From assembly GCA_014706295.1 (NCBI GenBank), contig JACSVZ010000016.1, forward strand, positions 9,963,168 through 10,027,167: DNA of 64,000 nucleotides. Direction: 5' to 3'. This document shows positions 60,696-64,000 of the stretch, piece after piece (within the stretch, counting starts at the first letter, position 1; each line of letters begins with the position of its first letter). The notes under the pieces were generated by a model, which saw only the letters and a program-made list of their open reading frames with translations, searched no databases and was not told where the DNA came from. The DNA comes from Lycocorax pyrrhopterus obiensis. Lineage: Eukaryota; Chordata; Aves; Passeriformes; Paradisaeidae. A program made the position numbers and the translations under genes.

Positions 60696-63600
60696 GTAAG
60701 TACTCTCACCCACTTAACCAAAAACTTACTCCAGCTTTAAAAATAATTTTTGCTAATGATTAGAAAACCTGTAGGAAAACTATATAAATGGAAATATATA
60801 TTGTATACAAAACATTCTGCATATGTATACTTGCTTAACTTATATTACTTCTCTGGGCATGTCTCACCTTTCCTCTTCAGGGAAGTGTGTGGATGGATTT
60901 TGTACCAGAGGCTTAAGCCTCAAATTAAGGTCATGGCTTCCTAAAATGCTACTTCAGGGAAATATCATCCCTTTTGCACAAGGTGTAGCAGTGGGGAAAT
61001 TGTGTCTACTGAAAGCAGCCTTTTGGACATTGGTAAATCTGCCCTCATCTGGCAGATTTATCTGTTCCATTCTAGAGTGGTTTTTCCCTTCTGATAAGGA
61101 TCTTCTTCCTTTGAACACTCTTTGTAAATGAAGCTATTTACATGCAAAAAGGCCCTTCTCGCCAGACTGAATTTAGGCCATCTTCAGTTTGTAGAAGGAT
61201 AGTTGGAGTACTGACACGCTGAGCAGAGCACATTTGATTCACTTCTCCTGCAGAACATTGAGTCATTGCATGTGGAGTGTACAGAAATAATAGGTGGAGT
61301 CCTTGTCCGTGAGGGCCAGGAGAGGCTGGGAGAAGGGCTCTGTGTGTTGGATCTGTGCTAAGGGATGCATATCCTGGCATCTCTTATCTCCTGCAGTGAT
61401 TTATGCTCTTTCCTAGGCATCTGCTGGAAGAACAGGATAAATACATAGTGATAACTCTCTCAAATATCTGCCAGTGTGCAGTGGTTTGTGGCTTAAAGAT
61501 GTTCTCAGCAGAAAGTTTTACGGGGGAATTTTGTCTTTAATAGCCTGTGGTAGATCCTTCTTCCATCAATTTGTCAAAAGCTCTTTGAATCGACAGGAAC
61601 ATTTTTAACACCTACATCATGGGAAAAGACTCACAGTTTGTTTCCTGGTTTAGAATCTGCCATTTTTTGGTTTGGTTTGAACCTGCTAACTGCTAGTTTC
61701 ATTTGATACACATTAATTCTTCTTTGGGGAGGGAGGCTGAACCTTCATTCTTTATGTACTTCCTTTCTTAGTGGTTTTTTAGGCTTCAGTCCTATACTCA
61801 GAATGGTCATCTTTTCCCTCCATTTGGATAGTTGGAGTCTGTCTGGTTGCTTATAAGAAAATGATTTCACATGTTTGATCGTTCTTACTGTTCTCTGATG
61901 TTTAGTCATGCAGGATTTTTTATTTTGTGTAGTCTTTCGTAATTGAGATGTGCTTACTTTGAGCCAAGTTTATAGCTGCTTTTATTCTCCCTGATGGATT
62001 TTGTCTTCCGTGATCTATCTCCAATTTTATTATTACATTTAATAATTCCCACAAGCAGGATTCTGGGCCCTTGAATATTTTTGAAACATCTGTTTTGTAA
62101 TTCCTAAACAAAAGAACTTAGCCTGCTTTCCTCAGCAACAGCAACAGGGAGTGTTCCAACTTAAAAGTATATTTACCCAGGATTTTCCTTACTCTAATTT
62201 ACTCTCAAGTCAAAAAACATTTGATCTAGAGGCCAGTAAAGAAATAAAACAGAATTACTTCTGCGAAGTGAAATGAGAGGTGAACACAGCGTGTGCAGCA
62301 AGCACAAGTTACCTGTTCCTGTGCCTGTCAGTCTCAGCCCAGTTAAAAGTGTTCACCCAGCTGCAAGTGCTGCCCAGCCCAGCTGCTCACAGATAGTAAA
62401 CCTTCCTTCAGTATCCCAGAGTAGTACGGTGGATGGGAACTTGAAAGATTTATATTGGAAAAAGTACTTTAATAGCAAATGAAGATAAGAATTTGTACTT
62501 GACATTTAAACTCTGTAATCTGTTACAGCCACTGTACAAACACCAGCTGCTGAGAGCTTGGGTGGGTGTACAAGACCACCCTTGTGAAGGAGGAGCTGAT
62601 AGATTCTGAATAGCCCGTTCTGTTTGCTTTTCCAGCTCTTTTTAAGTAGGGAAGATGGAAGAGATTTCATGTAGTAGATCTGCCGTAATGGGGAGGGGGA
62701 AAAAAAGCTTTATTACACTGACAAGGAAGTCTGGGGTTTTTTTGCATGTTTTGGGCAGTCCCCAAAAGCTGTTCCTTTGAGTTTTTTTGGACAAAAGAGA
62801 GTTGGAGAGAGCTAACCTCAATTATCCTGTCTTCCAAGTTTGCCTTTAGATGTAACCATTTAATTTTCTCTTTGTACTAAATTCGTCTAAAATGACTTAC
62901 AACTGCAGTTAAGAAAACATGTATTTGTTATGTTCATTCCCTGTTCATATACTTTGTAATTGTCTTTCATCCTATTTGCAGAAGTCTTAATGGAAGATTT
63001 AACCTTTTGCTTGATGTATGATATATGGAATAAATTTGGCCATCTGTGAATTAAGAAAACTCCATTTAGTGTCATAGGCTAATGATGCATATCTTGATTA
63101 GTTTTTCACTTTCTGGCATTGCTGTTTTATTTCTATGTGCCTCTAAATACCAATTTAAATAGAAAAATAAATGAAGTTATGGTCAGAACAGATTTTCTGA
63201 AACAGTACCAGGAAATAGCTTTAGAAGAAAAAAGGTTTTTAAGTGTAATTTTAACGTATTTAGTAGCTGAATTAGGTTTTCTCTAAGTGCTGTTCATGAA
63301 TAAAGTATTAGGACATATATTTTGATTAATAGGAACACCTTGAACATGTCAGTGTTACCAAACTGTGTCTCGTTTTAAAATAAAAGATTACAGCTTTCTG
63401 AGCACTTACAACTTGCTGGCAGTGTGAAACATAAAACATAGAAAAAACTACAGCAATAGAATGAACCTAAAATACAGCATCCTTTTGCTTTCATCAGATA
63501 ATTTCATGCTTTTAGTACCAGGATTTTACACTCTTCATGCATGCAGATTTGAAGCCTCCAGAAGATAAATTTATAGCTGAGAAAATTTTCATTCAGGTTA

Positions 63601-64000
63601 ACGTAAAGCAGAGGAGAGTGATGGGAGCATGTGAAGATTGCTTCAAAAGTGTATAGACATAACAGGTACATTCTGTCCCTCAGTCAGATTTCACTGCAGG
63701 TGTATGCAAAATCTCCTAGTCTCAGTTGTATGTTCCAAGATGAAGAAAAACTGTAAACAGACAGAATGTGTGTGTATATTGCATACATATATTTGTGTAT
63801 GTAAAATCAGTGTGGGGGTATTTGCAGATATAGAGGAAAATATATAATTCTATGTAGAATTTTGTGCAGTTACTCTGTTCAGTTTTTCCTGCTTTTCATG
63901 TATAACTTTCAAGACAGAGTATTGCTGGTTTTATTTGTCTAAAGGTTCTAGAGCTCAGAGTATTTTTCTTTAGCACAATCATTTTTAAAAAGAAATTATT
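60696..64000 (+). other. RHBDD1: RHBDD1 intron running off the right edge
   Basis: After the exon D donor I find no sequence matching the expected C-terminal part of RHBDD1 (the ubiquitin-interacting LERALQASL-type helix and the PPPYGF..SPEEMRRQR tail). The remaining exons should lie beyond 64,000. No repeat or other gene is recognised here. Confidence 0.7.

Noticed and set aside
60823..61131. 102-codon frame downstream of RHBDD1 exon D as a possible next exon
   Set aside because: Its translation does not resemble the RHBDD1 C-terminus, and it is not framed by a good acceptor in the right phase.
1..64000. CRISPR arrays, operons, bacterial-type systems, tRNA or rRNA genes
   Set aside because: The window is vertebrate nuclear DNA with split genes. 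I saw no regularly spaced repeats and no cloverleaf or rRNA sequence.

Overview
This window is nuclear DNA from a bird, most likely a songbird or close neoavian. Three things support this. Several diverged CR1 (chicken repeat 1 LINE) 3' fragments are scattered through it. There is a solo LTR of a type I recognise as common in passerine genomes. It also carries two single-copy vertebrate genes in the conserved order IRS1 (minus strand) then RHBDD1 (plus strand), the arrangement seen at human 2q36. The background is AT-rich, with sharp CpG islands at both promoters and over the GC-rich 3' half of the IRS1 coding region.

Layout. 1-17,724: AT-rich non-coding DNA downstream of the IRS1 stop codon, read here as the large intron inside the IRS1 3' UTR. 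It holds a CR1 tail, one solo LTR and a few structured patches. 17,748-21,286 (minus): the complete single-exon IRS1 coding region, with PH domain, PTB domain and a phosphotyrosine tail. As given it is split into two frames at a 12-base G/C homopolymer (19,415-19,426), most simply a sequencing or assembly indel. 21,287-about 23,120: IRS1 5' UTR and CpG-island promoter. 23,200-47,200: intergenic DNA with two CR1 copies and non-coding patches, no credible protein gene. 47,290-47,980: the RHBDD1 CpG-island promoter and probable non-coding first exon. 53,348-60,695: four coding exons of RHBDD1 with good splice sites, giving residues 1-235 including the Ser144/His195 catalytic dyad. The last exons lie beyond the right edge.

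The two genes do not form a pathway. IRS1 is the cytoplasmic docking adaptor for insulin and IGF-1 receptor signalling. RHBDD1 (RHBDL4) is an intramembrane rhomboid protease of the ER. They are syntenic neighbours about 25 kb apart, promoter to promoter, transcribed divergently.

I found no previously undescribed system such as a defence island or gene cluster; this is ordinary vertebrate chromosome. The items most worth checking are the IRS1 frameshift, a near-perfect 52-base hairpin in an RHBDD1 intron, short uORFs just upstream of both start codons, lineage-specific changes in the IRS1 tail and linker, and two candidate conserved non-coding elements.
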